From Parcubacteria group bacterium Gr01-1014_38 (GTDB lineage Bacteria > Patescibacteriota > Andersenbacteria > UBA10190 > CAIZMI01), in NCBI GenBank assembly GCA_007376145.1, contig VMFP01000005.1, forward strand, positions 1-52,087: a stretch of 52,087 nt of DNA, in the 5' to 3' direction. Positions 51,034 through 52,087 of the stretch are shown here, piece after piece (the first letter of the stretch is position 1; every line of letters begins with the position of its first letter). The position numbers and the translations under genes were made by a program. The notes below the pieces were generated by a model, which was given only the letters and a program-made list of their open reading frames with translations, did no database searches and was not told where the DNA came from.

Positions 51034-51888
51034 CTAGAGTCCGTAAAGATTCGGGACTTGGGGTTGCCCACCCGGTCCAGACCCAGCGAAACTTTCGACG
51101 CTCTGTCGGAGGCACTCCTGATATCCGGTATCGTTTGGAAATGAACGCGGGTACCCGAAGTGCGATCCTTTCCCCGTCCCGACGAACCGGTCGTGCTTGC
51201 GGATGTTGTGATCCCCGAAACATTCGTTGCAGCGGATGAAGTCGTCGGTCCCTCCATAGATGCGATGGAGATTTGGCCCCCGCGTGAACAGAGGGACACC
51301 AAGAGGAGGCGGTACGCCTGTTGGGCACGCCACTTGCTCATCCCAACGGCAGAAACAGTCCCAGTTGGGGTGGACTAGTTGGAAAGGGGGTGGAAATTCA
51401 ACATTTCCTGGTCGCGGGAATCCAACCCAAAACGGATCACCCGGACATTGGCCGCCGGGTTGGCCCAGTCGAGGGACATCCGTGACATTTTGTCCTCCAA
51501 TGCCTTTAAATCCCGAAAATAAGCGACTCACGTTTTGTTTGAAACCCACAGGACGATAATCATATCCCACCAACTGGCCGGATTTGTAACCTATGTATGT
51601 GGGATCTCCCGCCAATGGCTGGAGCGCGCTCCCCAGCGCGCGCATGATGCCTCCAAACCAGTCATAACTTGCGGGGAGCAACCCAAGGGCGGGGTTTACA
51701 TTTCGAAAACCGGCACTTTGACGTCCGGAAGGTCCCTCGCGTATAGAAGGATCACAAAGACTGCGAGGCACGTTTGCTGGCCCTTGCGCTTGTGTTAGGA
51801 TGGGCGTTATCAAGAAGGAAACCGCCAGAGCACTGGCGAATAACACTCCCCTAGTAGTGCCCAACTCGGCAATGCCGTTCCTAGTCAT
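51034..51888 (-). CDS. secreted cysteine-containing hypothetical protein
   Basis: A 284-residue exported protein with a signal peptide (about 15-35, ending TQAQ). The mature part is rich in Gly, Pro and aromatic residues and has eight cysteines, including WDCFCRWDEQVACP and FIRCNECFGDH, suggesting disulfides or a metal site. The ATG at 51886-51888 lies inside a palindromic repeat, so the real start may be the GTG at 51844-51846, which has AGGGGA before it. Family unknown. Confidence 0.65.
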   Translation of the reverse strand: MTRNGIAELGTTRGVLFASALAVSFLITPILTQAQGPANVPRSLCDPSIREGPSGRQSAGFRNVNPALGLLPASYDWFGGIMRALGSALQPLAGDPTYIGYKSGQLVGYDYRPVGFKQNVSRLFSGFKGIGGQNVTDVPRLGQPGGQCPGDPFWVGFPRPGNVEFPPPFQLVHPNWDCFCRWDEQVACPTGVPPPLGVPLFTRGPNLHRIYGGTDDFIRCNECFGDHNIRKHDRFVGTGKGSHFGYPRSFPNDTGYQECLRQSVESFAGSGPGGQPQVPNLYGL

Positions 51889-51981
51889 TGCGAGGAGCGT
51901 CAGCGACGAAGCAATCTCTGCGTCGCGCGCGAGGAGATTGCTTCGCTTCGGCTTGCTCCGCGCACCTTCGCTCGCAATGAC
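51884..51981. repeat. REP/MITE-like palindromic repeat
   Basis: GTCATTGCGAG (51884-51894) and its exact inverse CTCGCAATGAC (51971-51981) bound a 98-bp element. Inside, GAAGCAATCTC and GAGATTGCTTC also pair. The sequence resembles dispersed GTCATTGCGAG palindromes known from many bacterial genomes. It carries no gene. Confidence 0.7.
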
Positions 51982-51984
51982 ATG

Positions 51985-52087
51985 TTATCCCCCCACCACC
52001 GTCTCCCCCACCGGCACCATCGTCTCTCCTCCTGTCCCGATCCCTCCCGTCTGGAAGAACGACAGAAGCACGCCAACCACCGCCCGT
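51985..52087 (-). CDS. C-terminal end of a gene cut by the window edge
   Basis: The last 33 codons of a minus-strand frame ending TAA at 51985-51987 (...VVGVLLSFFQTGG...GETVVGG). It has a hydrophobic segment then a Gly/Val-rich tail. Too short to identify, but it fits the run of secretion-locus genes upstream of the secreted cysteine protein. Confidence 0.4.
   Translation of the reverse strand, partial: RAVVGVLLSFFQTGGIGTGGETMVPVGETVVGG

Noticed and set aside
1-52087. UGA recoded to glycine (Gracilibacteria-type code)
   Set aside because: Many genes end in TGA inside ATGA overlaps with correct C-termini (flippase, PBP, yidD, ruvB), so UGA works as a stop.
1-52087. CRISPR arrays, rRNA or tRNA genes
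   Set aside because: No regularly spaced repeats, no rRNA-like conserved blocks and no cloverleaf-forming sequence with a CCA-adjacent T-arm were found by eye. A tRNAscan and Rfam search would settle small RNAs.

Overview
The window reads as a chromosomal segment around the replication origin of a G+C-rich bacterium, most likely a member of the Patescibacteria (Candidate Phyla Radiation). The lineage is inferred from gene content: a PrgI / TraC-like / VirB4 / VirB6 / VirB2 conjugation-like secretion locus with many unrecognised secreted proteins, a stand-alone PilB, a bacterial eRF1-like protein, small membrane-anchored proteins with Pro/Thr linkers, and a dnaA-dnaN-dciA block beside rpmH-rnpA-yidD-yidC-jag. 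TGA is used as an ordinary stop, often inside ATGA overlaps, so this is not a UGA-recoding (Gracilibacteria-type) genome. I saw no rRNA, no convincing tRNA and no CRISPR array.

Layout. 1-5.7 kb: uppP-tsaE (minus), a DHH-family protein that has lost its DHH motif, a PfkB kinase and the type IV pilus ATPase PilB. 5.8-10.7 kb: an accessory stretch with a lower-G+C orphan gene, a bidirectional terminator, and a DUF4331 - TPR - HupE/UreJ-like cassette bracketed by an 83%-identical 54-bp direct repeat. 10.7-14.8 kb: a minus-strand operon ruvB - small membrane protein - PH-domain membrane protein - lamin-tail/PKD/OB surface protein. 14.8-18.5 kb: a promoter-driven small-ORF unit, an eRF1-like protein, a membrane-anchored beta-helix protein, a double-hairpin intergenic element and an anchored Patescibacteria-style protein. 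18.7-21.2 kb: yebC, ruvC and an AT-richer tyrS.

21.4-29.9 kb: a class A PBP translationally coupled to a cyclic-di-AMP receptor (DarA/PstA type), then dciA, dnaN and dnaA on the minus strand, a DnaA-box cluster (probable oriC), and rpmH, rnpA, yidD, yidC, jag on the plus strand, so both arms point away from the origin. 30.0-36.9 kb: a surface-polysaccharide cluster (Wzx-like flippase, three GT2 domains, one of them fused to an O-antigen ligase, then a second ligase).

36.8-52.1 kb: a long, mostly minus-strand type IV secretion-like locus: pilin (VirB2), VirB4, TraC-like protein, PrgI, VirB6/TrbL, and a set of secreted, proline-rich or calcium-repeat proteins, with a PIN/Phd module, an orphan Phd-type antitoxin and a HicBA module inserted between structural genes, and a trypsin-fold protease on the opposite strand. 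Two palindromic or MITE-like elements lie in its gaps. Together with the pilus ATPase, PBP, flippase and glycosyltransferases, the region is dominated by envelope and surface-contact functions next to the core replication machinery.
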